From: Diplonema papillatum
Lineage: Eukaryota > Euglenozoa > Diplonemea > Diplonemida > Diplonemidae
NCBI GenBank assembly: GCA_030068145.1
Contig: JAPJBO010000382.1
Span: forward strand, 124,001-188,000
Direction: 5' to 3'
DNA length: 64,000 nucleotides
Of this stretch, positions 41,151 to 53,007 are shown piece by piece. The notes under the pieces are model-generated. The model was given only the letters and a program-made list of their open reading frames with translations. It had not been told where the DNA came from and searched no databases. Position numbers and translations under genes: made by a program. Numbering within the stretch: position 1 is the first letter of the stretch; every line of letters begins with the position of its first letter.

Positions 41151-42160
41151 GGACGGTGGCCATGGACATCGGCATCCGATAATGAGTGTGTAACAACTCA
41201 CCTGCTGAATGCACCGGTCCCGAAAATGATGCTCAAGCGATCCACCCATAGTTGGCCGCGTACGGTATCACAAAGCCAGGCGTGCGGCCGGACCGGATTC
41301 CGCTGAAGAACAGTGTGATCGAGAAAGCCTTTACCCTTCTGACGATGTTGGGACTCTTTTCATGATGAGCGACCTGGCATTTGGACGCTCCCCGCGGAAG
41401 CGCACGGTACAGTCATGCGGCGTTTGGTGCATGAGAGAAAAAAGACAGGCGCTTCGTTGTTTTGTTTGTGCGTGCCGGTTGATCGTTTTCCCACTTGTAT
41501 TTACCTGTGCCAGTTTCAGGTTAGGAATTCTGATCAACCTCCAAAACACGCTACCTACGTCTTTTTAGCCTGCACAATACATGGAAGGGCAACCCGCAAG
41601 ATTGTTAGTCTACTAAAAAAAGGATACTGTAAATTGAGTTCATCCCTGAGACGATTAAAGAGGTTTGCTTGTTTGGCGGTTGTTCGCTTCCATCAAAGGA
41701 ACGAAAGGCGCTTCATTCGCATCGTGGTTCGAAGCTCCACTACAAATTTGGTATCAACCCGAGACTTCTGTTCCCTGAACAGTGTCTCAGGTAACTTGCT
41801 AACCACGGCATGAGATGGTGCTTTGGTGTTGAAGACAAGGGAATGGTGGATGGGGATCAACCTTTGGCTATTGACGACGAGAGAAAGAGAGAGACAGAGA
41901 GAGGAATTGCTCAGGCATTCATTCCGACGATTTCGAGGCTTATTTGGTCGGTATTTAAAGTGGATGCTGTGGGGAGCTTCCGGTTAGTCGCACAAGCGAA
42001 GACGTGCGAGGCTTCGCGTATGAGCCTACCGAACTCCGACCGGGGCTAAAGTCACAACCTTGCAAAGACGTGTGAGGCATCGGCGTTACTTAGCTGCTCT
42101 GTTGAACAGCACCAGTGCGCTCCTCACCACCCCGGATGCCGCTAGTGTAAATTTGTTGCA
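41151..42160. other. Non-coding stretch with R11 copy 2
   Basis: R11 at 41446-41617 matches 9626-9790. No gene is supported. Confidence 0.45.
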
Positions 42161-42685
42161 TTAGTGTGTGGGCCTTTGAATTGAGGTTCCTGGCTCGTGC
42201 CAAAGCGCCGCCGTCCGGGTTAAGGGGTTGTGGCATCAGGTGTGGGCCAGGCACTGTGCACACTCCGTGTCTACGTCACAGCAGATGGAACGCGTTTGTT
42301 GCGCCGCCGCGGGGGCGGCCTACGAGTGGGCGTCGTTGTGGCCTCCCGGCCGGAGCCATCGCTGGATGACCCTTCGCTCGTTTCTTCGCGTTTGCGTCGG
42401 TTCGCGCGCTGGGTGGACGCAGCCGGGCTGCGTTGCATTGGGAGGTGTTCGCCGGGCGGGGCGCTGGCCCGGAGTCGCGGCGATGGCTGTGCTCGCACCG
42501 TTCACAGCTCCTGAGCCGGTACATCCCCTCTTGATAGACCGTGATAGACCGAATAATACAGCACCGGGCAATTCGATGCAGCTCCAGGGACTAGGGATGG
42601 ACCTGATAGACCGTGGTGGACCGTAATTCACTGCGATATACCGCGGTAGGCACTTCGATGCAGTTTCAAGAGATAGGGACGGACC
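42161..42685. other. Repeat-rich stretch with R12, R8 and a coding-like scrap
   Basis: R12 (42160-42260), two R8 motifs (42563-42605, 42645-42690) preceded by TGATAGACCGTGATAGACCG. On the minus strand (about 42271-42498) lies an Arg/Ser/Glu-rich string with RRKREETSEGSSSDGSG, similar in style to the fragment at 26580-26963. Confidence 0.35.
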
Positions 42686-42689
42686 GGTT

Positions 42690-42924
42690 TAGCTCCAACC
42701 AGGAGAAAGAGCCGGATACGTCGGCAGAAGACGAATCCGACGCCCTCTATGTCCATATCCAATACGGCGAAGATGCCGAAGCCGTGCTGCAGCACTTCGA
42801 GAAGACATCGCGGTGGAAGACCCCGAAACCCTGTTCCTCCGTCTTGCAACAGAAGCTTGGACGATCCGAATAGGTCCAGACGTCTCAACCATAAACCCCA
42901 GTGAAGGAGCAATGCTTAAGATTT
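42690..42924 (+). pseudogene. Coding-like fragment of unknown family
   Basis: Directly after an R8 motif. The first part reads DESDALYVHIQYGEDAEAVL; a second part in another frame reads VEDPETLFLRLATEAWTIRI and ends in a TGA after SEGAMLKI. Both are acidic and of good protein-like composition, in contrast to the flanks. It may be a broken gene end or two small exons. I do not recognise it. Confidence 0.3.
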
Positions 42925-43805
42925 GAACGCATCTCCAACTCTTACCACTCATCGGTTTCAGGGACTTTTAACCCTCTTTTCAAAGTTCTTTGCATCTTTC
43001 CATCACTGTACTTGTTAACGGGCTACAGGTGTTGAGTGCGCCGGCGCCGCCGCGCTGGCGAGTGTAAAAAATGGCGTCTCCAGCAATGTAGATTGCAGAA
43101 AAGGCTTGGCGCCCCAGTCTGTTTTCTCCCCGCAATAAACTGAATTCCCCCCTTTTTTTTTTGTTGACTTGCTTGAGAGGCAGAAACCTGCCGTTGATTG
43201 CCTTGCGTGCACCACATACGCATTTCCGAAGCCTTTCGGTCGTGGATTCGGCGTCAAAACGTGGTGATAGGTCACCTCCTGTGGCGAAAGAATTTGTTTG
43301 TGCGATTTAGCCACGTTCTTTTTAGCTGTAACAAATACTGTCTCCAGGGAAGCAGAAATTGGTTGTCGCAAAAAAAAAAACCGAAATCACACTGGCTGGG
43401 GCCGTGGTGCCCCTACTTGAATGAGGTATGCTTAAAAGGCGCAAGTTCATCAGCTTGCACTGATTACTTCCCTGCCATTTGTTACACACCGCCGTTGTTG
43501 CTACCGATCGGCTGTGGGGAAGAGATTTGGAGAGGAAAAGCTTGTTCCTTGGCAACCAGTTCAGCACCCAAATCCGAGCAATGTTCCACAGCTAGAGGAA
43601 GTGAAAGTCGTACAACAAGGTTGCTGTCGGTGACCCTGACCCCTCCCTGCTGGGAGTGCAGTGCGGCACAAAGCCGTTTTCGACGTCCAGAAGAACGCGG
43701 TCTTTTTTTTCTTTCGAGTTTCCTGTTTTGGGTTTTCCGCAATCCCGAATAGGCGTACAGATTGGTATTTTCCGGTGCTTTTACTTGGCAGGGTATTAGG
43801 GGCAG
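42925..43805. other. Non-coding stretch
   Basis: Nothing recognised. A plus frame at 43198-43752 is long but of low-information composition and without domain features. Confidence 0.3.
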
Positions 43806-44122
43806 AGTATTAGCTACCAGAGTTTTGGGTGCTGCCAGATTCGGACCACCCCCAGGTGATAGCGGAAGGAGTTTCCTGTTCCTGTTTCGGGAACCTGTAC
43901 AAAAGGGAGAAAAAGGACAGTTTTGTCCATTGTAGACTTGCGCCGAACTCGCTGAAGAGCAAGAGTGCAGCTTTCGCGCATCCTCGTTCACGAATCAACG
44001 GCATCCTCGTCAACAATCCGGATGGCTCCCGACTGCGGTCAGCCATCCGGTAGTGTCATTCTTCTTTTTGTTCAAGGCCTCAGCCCGTCGCGGTCCGAAT
44101 CTGGTAACTGTAGCTAATCCCC
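43806..44122. mobile_element. Possible inverted-repeat element
   Basis: TATTAGCTACCAGA... CCAGATTCGGACC near the left end (43807-43850) is answered by GGTCCGAATCTGG...GTAGCTAAT at the right (44092-44119). Copies of the CCAGATTCGGACCACC piece occur at about 34197. Ends are imperfect and no target duplication is evident. Confidence 0.4.
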
Positions 44123-44778
44123 TGCATCTGGTAAGGGTATATGTCGGCCGCCGGGAGGAGAACATTTCTTGGGTATGAAGAGCGCGCGGTGCGAGGGCGT
44201 GGTGACGAGTATGGCCTCTATTCGCCGGGGTGCTGTCAGCACTTGTTCCACGTCGCAGCAAGTACATGATGCTGGCGGTTGGGGGATCGGCGACTGCGAC
44301 TCAACTAAGGTGCCACGTGAAGGCCCCCCGATGACACTGAGAAGAAATGAATAAAAAATCCCGCAAACCCGCACTCGGCGGCCGTAGCGGGCCCCCCGTG
44401 AATCCCGAACCCTTGGAAGGAGGCGGCCGTGGGCTAGTCCTTGCGAATTGTTCGCCTGAACGAGAAACGCCGAGGGCACGATCATCAACTTCCTTCATGA
44501 TGCACCGGTGGGTGTTCGTATCCGAGTCAGTGAGGGTTGTGCTCGTCGTGTACGTCGTAGTTCGCGAACACGCATGTAGTGGTCGCGCTTGAGCTGCAAG
44601 TACTTCATGTCGAGCATCTCCTCCGAGCCTTCCACATTGAGAATCAGCTCGAAAGACGTGTGGATTTCAATGATGCGGCCGCTTTGCACTAATAACGCCC
44701 TTGCTACTTGTACTCAGCGCCGTCGTGGCACAATAGATAATGGCCAGCTCCGTACACTTTTGATGCCAGCTACATTAT
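44123..44778. other. Non-coding stretch
   Basis: No gene or repeat is recognised. Confidence 0.3.
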
Positions 44779-46139
44779 AGGGAAAGAATAGAAAGCCCAC
44801 GTTGACATTGGCCTTCAATCGCAATCGCAAGAAATGCAGCCCCAGGGCTGATTGCGCAATCTCTGCGCAGGGAGTGGTGCCAGCTTTTTGCGCCTTCTTC
44901 CTCGTCTTTTACGGGATCCACGATTTCTTTTTGAGGTGGTCAGCTGCGCACGATTTCGATGCCAGCGGGGCGACGAACGGGGACACCGATCGCATGGTCG
45001 CCGCCGCGGCTGGTGGACGGACGACAGCTGCGAAGTGACGCGGCTGCGACGTGCTCCTCCTGAAATTCCCTGTATTTCATTAAACGAGCACAAGTTCGAG
45101 AGCCTTCTGATGGGGCCCTAGGTTGAAGAACGCCTAGTGGGGCGCAAATCACTGATGACGTCCTCGCAATTTGTAGGGATAGAATAGAAAGCCCATGTTG
45201 ACATTGACCTTCAATCGCAATCGAAAGAAATGCAGCCCCAGGGCTGATTGCGCAATCTCTGCGCAGGGAGTGGTGCCAGCTTTTTGCGCCTTCTTCCTCG
45301 TCTTTTACGGGATCCACGATTTCTTTTGAGGTGGTCAGCTGCGCACGATTTCGATGCCAGCGGGGCGACAAACGGGGGCACCGATCGCATGGTCGCCGCC
45401 GCGGCTGGTGGACGGACGACAGCTGCGAAGTGACGCGGCTGCGACGTGCTCCTCCTGAAATTCCCTGTATGTCATTGAACGAGCACACACACAAGTTCGA
45501 GAGCCTTCTGATGGGGCCCTAGGTTGAAGAACGCCTAGTGGGGCGCAAATCACTGATGACGTCCTCGCAATTTGTAGGGATAGAATAGAAAGCCCAGGTT
45601 GACATTGACCTTCAATCGCAATCGAAAGAAATGCAGCCCCCATCAATGATGACGTCTTCACGGAGGTACTGTCTTTTGACGTCAGCTGCGCACGATTTCG
45701 ACGGCAGCGGGGGCGACCGACCACATGGTCGCTGCGCGCCGCCGCCGCGGCGGGTGGGCGGACGACGACAGCGGCGAAGTGACGCGGGGCAACGGCTGCG
45801 ACCTGCGGTTGACCCGCGGCTGCGCCTGCGACCGCAGCGCGCCGGCCGGCGACAGCGGCAGCTCGAGCGTGCTCGAGAAGCAGTACTCCTCCGGGGGCGA
45901 CGCCCGCGGCGACAGGAACGAACACCGCCGGCTGCGGCCGAAGTCGTCGGACGGGTGGAAGTAGCAGCAAAACGATCTGGTGAAGCGTGCTATCCTGAAT
46001 GCCCCTGACGCATCAAACGAGTTCAAGAGCCTTCTGGCTACCTAGCTTTGCACACTTGCGCTGTGATGAGGGCCCTTGAATGAAGAACCTAGTCGGGCGT
46101 GAATCATCAACATGCATGGATTACCTCCTTGCAATTTGT
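44779..46139 (-). pseudogene. Three tandem partial copies of the gene C 3' end
   Basis: The landmark AGGGA...AGAAAGCCCA-GTTGACATTG occurs at 44779, 45175, 45576 and (gene C flank) 46140, giving units of 396, 401 and 564 bp. Each unit carries the 3' flank and a stretch of gene C tail coding sequence: short and diverged in the first two (about 44940-45050 and 45335-45445), long and nearly exact in the third (45682-45965). The third still encodes about 95 tail residues in frame, from [19 protein letters not shown] to the IVRS end. None has a start codon with a signal peptide. Confidence 0.75.
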
Positions 46140-46240
46140 AGGGAAAGAAGCCCAGGTTGACATTGACCCTCAATCGCAATCGAAAGAAATGCAGCCCCCA
46201 TTCAATGATGACGTCTTCACGGAGGTACTGTCTTTTGACG

Positions 46241-49200
46241 TCAGCTGCGCACGATTTCGATGGCAGCGGGGGCGACCGACCGCATGGTCGCTGCGCGCCG
46301 CCGCCGCGGCGGGTGGGCGGACGACGACAGCGGCGAAGTGACGCGGGGCAACGGCTGCGACCTGCGGTTGACCCGCGGCTGCGCCTGCGACCGCAGCGCG
46401 CCGGCCGGCGACAGCGGCAGCTCGAGCGTGCTCGAGAAGCAGTACTCCTCCGGGGGCGACGCCCGCGGCGACAGGAACGAGCACCGCCGGCTGCGGCCGA
46501 AGTCGTCGGACGGGTGGAAGTGCGGGTCTTGCGGCACCTCCAACGGAGCCGCGGCCGAGACCCCGCCCGAAGACAGCCTGCGCAGCCTTTTTCCGAGAGA
46601 CCCACCCGCCGCAGCCTGCCCGGCAAACGCAAGGGACGGAGACCGAGATCTCCGGGCAGACCTCACACTCGGACTGCGAAGTCCTTCACCCGAAAGAGAC
46701 GCGTGGCTCACGGTCGGAGAAAGCAGCAGAGGGGCGTCTGCTGAATCGTCCTGCTGCGGGAACACGCAGTCAGACGGGGACGACGAGATGAACGAGGCTG
46801 ACAGCTGCCGGGCGCTCGCGTTCAGCTTCCCGCCGTTCGTTTCGGTCGCGAGCATCGAATGCCGCGGCGACAGCTCGATGTCCCCTGGTGAGTTGTCCGG
46901 GAGGAGGAGGGTGATGCTGGTGACGTCGTCCTTCCCGAACAGAAAAGGCACCTCGTCATCCTTGCTGGACACCCGCTTGCCGCTGAGGACGCTGTCCAGG
47001 CTGCACCGCGAGCGGGCGAATACCAGCTCCTGCAGGCGGACGCGCCTTTGGGTGAAGAAGACGAAAGCTTCGGTCGCCAGATCCAGCAGCATCTGGACCA
47101 TGACGGTGAACATCGCGGCCATGAGCAAGATCGACGCCATGCTGTGGGTCCAATGGTACGGCTCGCCTTTGTAGTATCCGGTGGCCATGAGCAGCATGCC
47201 CCCTCCTTCTGAGAAGGATATCACCATGTCCGCGAGGGCATCCCTGGACCGCGAGTAGGGCCACACCCAGCTCATAGCGGCGAGCTCGATCAGTACCACG
47301 AGGGCCGAGCAAAGCTTCACGTGCCCGCACGACGTGTAATCCTCCGTCACCGGCGCCGACAGTGCTGCCAGGGCAAACGAGGACCCGAACCCCAGCGACC
47401 CGAACCACGCCTTGTCCTCGCGGTACAGGGTCAGCACGCTCCGGTACCGGTGCGCCCAGCGCAGCCTCGGCGCCGCGCTGACCCACTCGCCCTTCCCGAT
47501 GACGAACCGCCAGCCGAAGCCGATGTACCGGTCGTCCCGCATGAAGAACGCGAGCGACGGGACGCCCTTTCGGACCTTAAAAAAAACGAGCACCGGCACC
47601 GCGACGCAGAAGGCGACCGAGCAGAGCCCCGCAACCAATGCAATGGCGGACGGGGGGTCGTAGATGAGGATCATTGACCCGAGCGCGGAGCCTTGGAAGA
47701 GCAAGGTGAACACGAGCAGCGGGAGGGAAGGCAGGCGGAGGAAGCCTTGGATGTCCAGGTTCTGCAGGTACGAAGACGACGTGACGGCACGGAAGTGCCG
47801 GCCGGCGGAGAGCACCAAAAAGCAGACGGCCGAGAACCCGGCGTTCACCAAGAAGTTCCCCACCACCATCCCGAACGCGGGACTCCCCGAAATCACCAAA
47901 CCGGTCGGGTGGAACGTGAACGGGAAGTCGTGCTTCTCCTTCGTGTAGCACCCGGAAACGACGAGCAGCAGCCGGTTCGCACTGCCCCCGGTGCTCCCCG
48001 CCAGCGCGGTCGTCGCCGCAACCACAGGCACGGCCGTGCCGATGGCCTGCGCCGCCTCCTTGACGCCAGAATCCTTAATGAGATCGGTCACATTCTCCCG
48101 GGCAGCCGGCGCCGGACTCGGCGCGTGCGAGTCGGGCGCTTCGGTTGAAGGCGGAGGGGCGGAAGGCGGCGCCGTTGCGGCAGCGCCCGGCGGCGCCGCC
48201 GACGACCACCCCGGCGCCGCCGGCGTCGCAGCGGCCGCGGGTGCCGCCGAAGGAACCGCGGTGCCCGGCGCCGCCGACGACCACCCCGGCGGCGCAGCGG
48301 CGGCGGGCGCCGCCGAAGGAACCACAGTGTTCTGCGCCGCCGTCGGCGGCGCCGCCGTTTCCGGCGGCGCGAACGTAAGCGCAGGCGGCACCGTCGTGCG
48401 GGGTGCTGCGGTGGGGACGCCGGGCGGGGCCACAGTTTGCGGTGCCGCGGTAGGAGGCGCACGGGTCGCTGGTGCAGCAGTAGAAGGCGCACGGGTCGCT
48501 GGTGCAGCGGTGGAAGGCGCGATGGTGGTTGGTGCGACAGTAGAAGGTGCGTGGGTCACTGGTGCGACAGTAGATGGCGTATGAGTAGCCGGCACAACGG
48601 TTGCAGGTGCAATGGTACTTGGTGCACCGGTAGCTGGTGCTACGGTTGGCGGTGCAACGGTGGTTGGTGCTACGCTTGAAGGCGCATTCGTTGTTGGTAC
48701 AACGGTTGCAGGCATTGTAGTAGAGGGTACACTGGTAGAAGGTGCGTTGGTAGTTGGCGCAACAGTTGAAGGTGCATTCGTTCTTGGTGTAACGGTAGAA
48801 GGCACATCTGTTGTTGGTGCAACGGTTGGCGGTAGGTTGGTAGCTGGCATAACGGTCAAAGGCGCACTGGTAGAGGGTATACTGGTAGAAGGTGCGTTGG
48901 TAGTTGGCGCAACAGTTGAAGGTGCACTGGTTGGTGGTGCAACAGTAGACGGTAAATTGGTTGCTGGTGCTACACTAGCAGACACATTGGTAGCTGGTCT
49001 AACGGTAGAAGGGACGTTGGTAGCTGGTGCGATGGTAGAAGGCGCATCGGTAGTTGATGACATTGTAGAAGGTGCGCTGGTACCGACAACTGTTGGAGGT
49101 GTGCTTGTAGCTGGTGCTGCAGTTTGCGGTGTACTGGTAGCTGGTGCTTCAGTCAGTGGTGAACTGGTAGCTGGTGCTACAGTTTGTGGTGGATTGGTAA

Positions 49201-51904
49201 CCGGAGCTGCAGTTTGCGGTGAAGTGGTAGCTGGTGCTGCAGTCTGTGGTGTACTGGTAGCTGGTGCTGGAGTTAGCGGTGAACTGGAAACCGGAACTGC
49301 AGTTTGCGGTGCACGGGTAGCTGGTGCTGCAGTCGCCGGTGCATTGGTAGCGGGTGCTGCAGTTAGTGGTGAACTTGTAACCGGAGCTGCCGTTTGTGGT
49401 GCATTGGTAGCTGGTGCTGCAGTCAGTGGTGAACTGGTAGCTGGTGCTGCAGTCAGTGGTGCACTGGTAGCTGGTGCTACAGTTAGTGGTGCACTGGTAG
49501 CTGGTGCTGCAGTTTGTGGTGAACTTGTAACCGGTGCTGCAGTTTGTGGTGCACTGGTAGCTGGCGCTGCAGTCAGTGTTGCACTGGTAGCTGGTGCTGA
49601 AGTCAGTGGTGCACTGGTAGCTGGTGCTACAGTCAGTGGTGCACTGGTAGCTGGTGCTGCAGTCAGTGGTGCACTGGTAGCTGGTGCTACAGTCAGTGGT
49701 GCACTGGTAGCTGGTGCTACAGTCAGTGGTGCACTGGTAGCTGGTGCTGCAGTCAGTGGTGCACTGGTAGCTGGTGCTACAGTCAGTGGTGCACTGGTAG
49801 CTGGTGCTACAGTCAGTGGTGCACTGGTAGCTGGTGCTACAGTCAGTGGTGCACTGGTAGCTGGTGCTACAGTCAGTGGTGCACTGGTAGCTGGTGCTGC
49901 AGTCAGTGGTGCACTGGTAGCTGGTGCTGCAGTCAGTGGTGCACTGGTAGCTGGTGCTACAGTCAGTGGTGCACTGGTAGCTGGTGCTACAGTCAGTGGT
50001 GCACTGGTAGCTGGTGCTACAGTCAGTGGTGCACTGGTAGCTGGTGCTGCAGTCAGTGGTGCACTGGTAGCTGGTGCTACAGTCAGTGGTGCACTGGTAG
50101 CTGGTGCTACAGTCAGTGGTGCACTGGTAGCTGGTGCTGCAGTCAGTGGTGCACTGGTAGCTGGTGCTGCAGTCAGTGGTGCACTGGTAGCTGGTGCTGC
50201 AGTCAGTGGTGCACTGGTAGCTGGTGCTGCAGTTAGTGGTGCACTGGTAGCTGGCGCTGCAGTTCGTGGTGCACTGGTAGCTGGTGCTGCAGTTCGTGGT
50301 GCACTGGTAGCTGGTGCTGCAGTTAGTGGTGCACTGGTAGCTGGTGCTGCAGTTAGTGGTGCACTGGTAGCTGGCGCTGCAGTTCGTGGTGCACTGGTAG
50401 CTGGTGCTGCAGTCAGTGGTGCACTGGTAGCTGGTGCTGCAGTTCGTGGTGCACTGGTAGCTGGTGCTGCAGTTCGTGGTGCACTGGTAGCTGGTGCTGC
50501 AGTCAGTGGTGCACTGGTAGCTGGTGCTGCAGTTCGTGGTGCACTGGTAGCTGGTGCTGCAGTTCGTGGTGCACTGGTAGCTGGTGCTGCAGTTCGTGGT
50601 GCACTGGTAGCTGGTGCTGCAGTTAGTGGTGCACTGGTAGCTGGTGCTGCAGTTAATGGTGCACTGGTAGCCGGCGCTGCAGTTCGTGGTGCACTGGTAG
50701 CTGGTGCTGCAGTCAGTGGTGCACTGGTAGCTGGTGCTGCAGTTCGTGGTGCACTGGTAGCTGGTGCTGCAGTTAGTGGTGCACTGGTAGCTGGTGCTGC
50801 AGTTAGTGGTGCACTGGTAGCCGGCGCTGCAGTTTGTGGTGCACTGGTAGATGGTGCTGCAGTCAGTGGTGCACTGGTAGCTGGTGCTGCAGTCGGCGGT
50901 GCACTGGTCGGTGGACTAATGGTTGACGGTGCATCTGTTGGCACCGCGGTCTTTGTACCGTTCAGGAACACGCTGAACGACGCATTGGAACACATGAACA
51001 CGACTATTCCATTTTGCACCGATTCGGCCACGGCCAAGTCAACGTCAGGGGAAGATGGAACGTAACTTGTGTCAGGGATCTCGTACGACTCGAGTAAGAC
51101 CTGCCCCCCGGGGCCCAACACGCCCAGTGACGAAAAGTTTGCGTAGTACAAATGGCTAAGAGGCTTCCAGAATGCTAGGGCGGAGTGCCCTGGGATCACC
51201 GTCGGGCTTTGGTACATCGGTTGCGTGCCCGTCACGTAGACGTACTTTTTCAGCCCGTCCGCCGTGGCCAACCAGATGTATTCTTCGCTGGCCGCGATGC
51301 CGGTGACCTCGTCGGCGGAAAACAAGGTCCCGCCCACCATGTTCGCCGGGTCTGCAACTTCGAACGCTTGCACCCCGGTGTCCAAGGCTACGTACACCTT
51401 GGTCGTGGTTTCTTCGAAGAACAGCATGCTGGGCGATCCCCCGGCGCAGGTCGCTGTGCCCAGGTGAACTAGGGACAGGTCGAAAGCGTACAAACCCGCC
51501 CCGCTGGCGGTCGTGCACGCGGTAAATACGTGCGCGTCCCCGGCTGCGACCGCGGTGCAGTTGGAGCCGGAGAACCAGAACGCAGTCGAAAGATTTGACG
51601 GGTGCAGGGCTTCGACGCCGTCCGCCGTCGCGACGTACACGTAGCCGCCGCCCGACGACGCAACGGCCTGCGGGATCAGAAACTTGCGTTCGACGGCGGA
51701 CTGACATAGCTCCGGGTCCGCACAGTCGAACCGCTGAAGGCCCGTCGCGTGTCCCACGAATACATCCGACCCGCTGCTGGCGATCCCGGCGCACTGCCCG
51801 CCCCCATTCAGCGGCGTCGACGACCACCTCATGTAGGACCCCGCGGCAAGCCGCACGCACGCCAAACCAAAAAGGAGCGATGCCCGGCCGGGCCCTCGCG
51901 CCAT
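46241..51904 (-). CDS. Gene C: giant mucin-like multi-membrane surface protein
   Basis: Uninterrupted 1887-residue frame. Signal peptide about 1-22 ([20 protein letters not shown]); Cys-containing propeller-like ectodomain (23-320) related to A and B only in outline (for example [20 protein letters not shown]); stalk (about 321-1250) dominated by decads [10 protein letters not shown], then more varied STVAPATNAP and Pro/Ala-rich units; about eight membrane segments (1275-1625) with [20 protein letters not shown] and [12 protein letters not shown]; Ser/Arg-rich tail to IVRS. Membrane block and tail closely match gene A, including ASARQLSAS and [12 protein letters not shown]-like segments. Partial copies of its two ends lie on both sides of it (44779-46139 and 52107-52318). 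The role is inferred as a glycosylated surface protein. Confidence 0.85.
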   Translation of the reverse strand: MARGPGRASLLFGLACVRLAAGSYMRWSSTPLNGGGQCAGIASSGSDVFVGHATGLQRFDCADPELCQSAVERKFLIPQAVASSGGGYVYVATADGVEALHPSNLSTAFWFSGSNCTAVAAGDAHVFTACTTASGAGLYAFDLSLVHLGTATCAGGSPSMLFFEETTTKVYVALDTGVQAFEVADPANMVGGTLFSADEVTGIAASEEYIWLATADGLKKYVYVTGTQPMYQSPTVIPGHSALAFWKPLSHLYYANFSSLGVLGPGGQVLLESYEIPDTSYVPSSPDVDLAVAESVQNGIVVFMCSNASFSVFLNGTKTAVPTDAPSTISPPTSAPPTAAPATSAPLTAAPSTSAPQTAAPATSAPLTAAPATSAPLTAAPATSAPRTAAPATSAPLTAAPATSAPRTAAPATSAPLTAAPATSAPLTAAPATSAPRTAAPATSAPRTAAPATSAPRTAAPATSAPLTAAPATSAPRTAAPATSAPRTAAPATSAPLTAAPATSAPRTAAPATSAPLTAAPATSAPLTAAPATSAPRTAAPATSAPRTAAPATSAPLTAAPATSAPLTAAPATSAPLTAAPATSAPLTAAPATSAPLTVAPATSAPLTVAPATSAPLTAAPATSAPLTVAPATSAPLTVAPATSAPLTVAPATSAPLTAAPATSAPLTAAPATSAPLTVAPATSAPLTVAPATSAPLTVAPATSAPLTVAPATSAPLTAAPATSAPLTVAPATSAPLTVAPATSAPLTAAPATSAPLTVAPATSAPLTSAPATSATLTAAPATSAPQTAAPVTSSPQTAAPATSAPLTVAPATSAPLTAAPATSSPLTAAPATNAPQTAAPVTSSPLTAAPATNAPATAAPATRAPQTAVPVSSSPLTPAPATSTPQTAAPATTSPQTAAPVTNPPQTVAPATSSPLTEAPATSTPQTAAPATSTPPTVVGTSAPSTMSSTTDAPSTIAPATNVPSTVRPATNVSASVAPATNLPSTVAPPTSAPSTVAPTTNAPSTSIPSTSAPLTVMPATNLPPTVAPTTDVPSTVTPRTNAPSTVAPTTNAPSTSVPSTTMPATVVPTTNAPSSVAPTTVAPPTVAPATGAPSTIAPATVVPATHTPSTVAPVTHAPSTVAPTTIAPSTAAPATRAPSTAAPATRAPPTAAPQTVAPPGVPTAAPRTTVPPALTFAPPETAAPPTAAQNTVVPSAAPAAAAPPGWSSAAPGTAVPSAAPAAAATPAAPGWSSAAPPGAAATAPPSAPPPSTEAPDSHAPSPAPAARENVTDLIKDSGVKEAAQAIGTAVPVVAATTALAGSTGGSANRLLLVVSGCYTKEKHDFPFTFHPTGLVISGSPAFGMVVGNFLVNAGFSAVCFLVLSAGRHFRAVTSSSYLQNLDIQGFLRLPSLPLLVFTLLFQGSALGSMILIYDPPSAIALVAGLCSVAFCVAVPVLVFFKVRKGVPSLAFFMRDDRYIGFGWRFVIGKGEWVSAAPRLRWAHRYRSVLTLYREDKAWFGSLGFGSSFALAALSAPVTEDYTSCGHVKLCSALVVLIELAAMSWVWPYSRSRDALADMVISFSEGGGMLLMATGYYKGEPYHWTHSMASILLMAAMFTVMVQMLLDLATEAFVFFTQRRVRLQELVFARSRCSLDSVLSGKRVSSKDDEVPFLFGKDDVTSITLLLPDNSPGDIELSPRHSMLATETNGGKLNASARQLSASFISSSPSDCVFPQQDDSADAPLLLSPTVSHASLSGEGLRSPSVRSARRSRSPSLAFAGQAAAGGSLGKRLRRLSSGGVSAAAPLEVPQDPHFHPSDDFGRSRRCSFLSPRASPPEEYCFSSTLELPLSPAGALRSQAQPRVNRRSQPLPRVTSPLSSSAHPPRRRRAATMRSVAPAAIEIVRS
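49080..50920 (-). repeat. 30-bp minisatellite coding the gene C stalk
   Basis: About sixty units of GCTGGTGCTGCAGTCAGTGG-type sequence (30 bp, ten residues [10 protein letters not shown]). Variants T-V-A, T-A-A and R-T-A (GTTCGT for GTCAGT) are interspersed in blocks, showing internal duplication of multi-unit segments. Confidence 0.9.
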
Positions 51905-52106
51905 TTACGGTGTTGTTTTGTTTGCCCCCCCACCCCCCCCGTTTTTTTTCCCCCTCGTGCCTCGCGGCTACAGCATCGGGATCACCTTCTTTCTTGTTCT
52001 TTTTTCCCTGTTGGCAACTTGTTTCGGACTAGCCCACCCCGGGGTGGTTGGTTCTTACAGTGTCACTGCGGGAATGCTTCTGCGTAGTCGCCAAGGCACC
52101 CAATGC
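51905..52106 (-). other. Upstream flank of gene C
   Basis: On the minus strand this is purine-rich just before the start (G and A runs, 51920-51960). The conserved block of genes A and B is absent, so gene C may have different 5' control. Confidence 0.35.
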
Positions 52107-52318
52107 ACAGCTCCGGGTCCGCGCAGTCGAACCGCTGAAGGCCCGTCGCGTGTCCCACGAATACATCCGACCCGCTGCTGGCGATCCCGGCGCACTGCCC
52201 GCCCCCATTCAGCGGCGTCGCCGACCCCCCCCGCGGCAAGCCGCACGCACGCCAAACCAAAAAGGAGCGATACTCGGCCGGGCCCTCGCGCCAGTTACTG
52301 TGTTGTTTTGTTTGCCCC
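52107..52318 (-). pseudogene. Partial copy of the gene C 5' end
   Basis: Nearly exact copy of 51706-51925: the minus strand encodes the first 60 or so residues of gene C ([20 protein letters not shown] is recognisable) and the flank TGTTTTGTTTGCCCCCC. The ATG position reads CTG (plus CAG where gene C has CAT) and a short internal stretch is missing, so it cannot start in the same way. It lies about 400 bp upstream of the true start. Confidence 0.75.
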
Positions 52319-52324
52319 CCCTAG

Positions 52325-52425
52325 GGCTGCATACGGCTGCATACGCGTATGCACCCAAACCTGCATACGCATACGGCGCTGCATACGGCTATGCATACGT
52401 ATGCATACGTATGCATACGGCTGTG
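52325..52425. repeat. GCATACG/CGTATGC palindromic array, left
   Basis: Alternating GCATACG and CGTATGC units including TATGCATACGTATGCATACG, self-complementary and alternating purine/pyrimidine in parts. Paired with 53008-53088. Confidence 0.75.
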
Positions 52426-53007
52426 ACTTCTCTGGCAATGTACCTCCTTCGTCCAGGACGAAGGGGGAGTCGAAAATGATACTTAAAAGCAGAGTTTCGT
52501 GAGTGTCGACGGAACCTACGTCCGCCGCAATCCGGGGTGCACGCGAGCGTGTTACTCCCGGAAGCCGACCAGCCGCGCTCCGATGAGGCAACCGAAGCTG
52601 GTTGTCTCAGGATATGCTGAGCAACTCGCTTTAGCAAAGGTCACGGAACACCAAATGTTCCCTACCAAACCCCCGCCCACGTGGTGCGGGCCTTTTCCGC
52701 TGGGCTGTCGTGCGCCACGAAACATGCTCGTTCAGTGCTTCGAGCTGGCGTTCGTCGTCGTCGGGGAAAAACGAGGCAGACATTGACCCCTGGCACGCAT
52801 CCTCATCGACCTGCATCCTACCTCGTAGTCTACCCTACATGGTGAGGTCTCGAGTCGAAGAGGGTGCCCGGGTCACACCGAAACACTGAAAAGCGGATGA
52901 CACCAGCTTTTTCAACTCCAGCTTTAACCCTAGCTTTAACTCCAGCTTCTGGGGCTGGACTTAACCGTGTACACTCATAGGCCCGTCGTGCAGCACTAAG
53001 CCCCACA
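52426..53007. other. Unassigned stretch between two palindromic arrays
   Basis: The minus strand has a short frame (52631-52816) with SFFPDDDERQLEALNEHVSW, protein-like but unrecognised. The flanking arrays are roughly inverted copies, so this may be a small element about 0.76 kb long. Confidence 0.3.

Noticed and set aside
48612-51065. An 817-codon plus-strand frame of [10 protein letters not shown] repeats opposite gene C
   Set aside because: Antisense shadow of the 30-bp minisatellite; it has no conserved non-repeat part.
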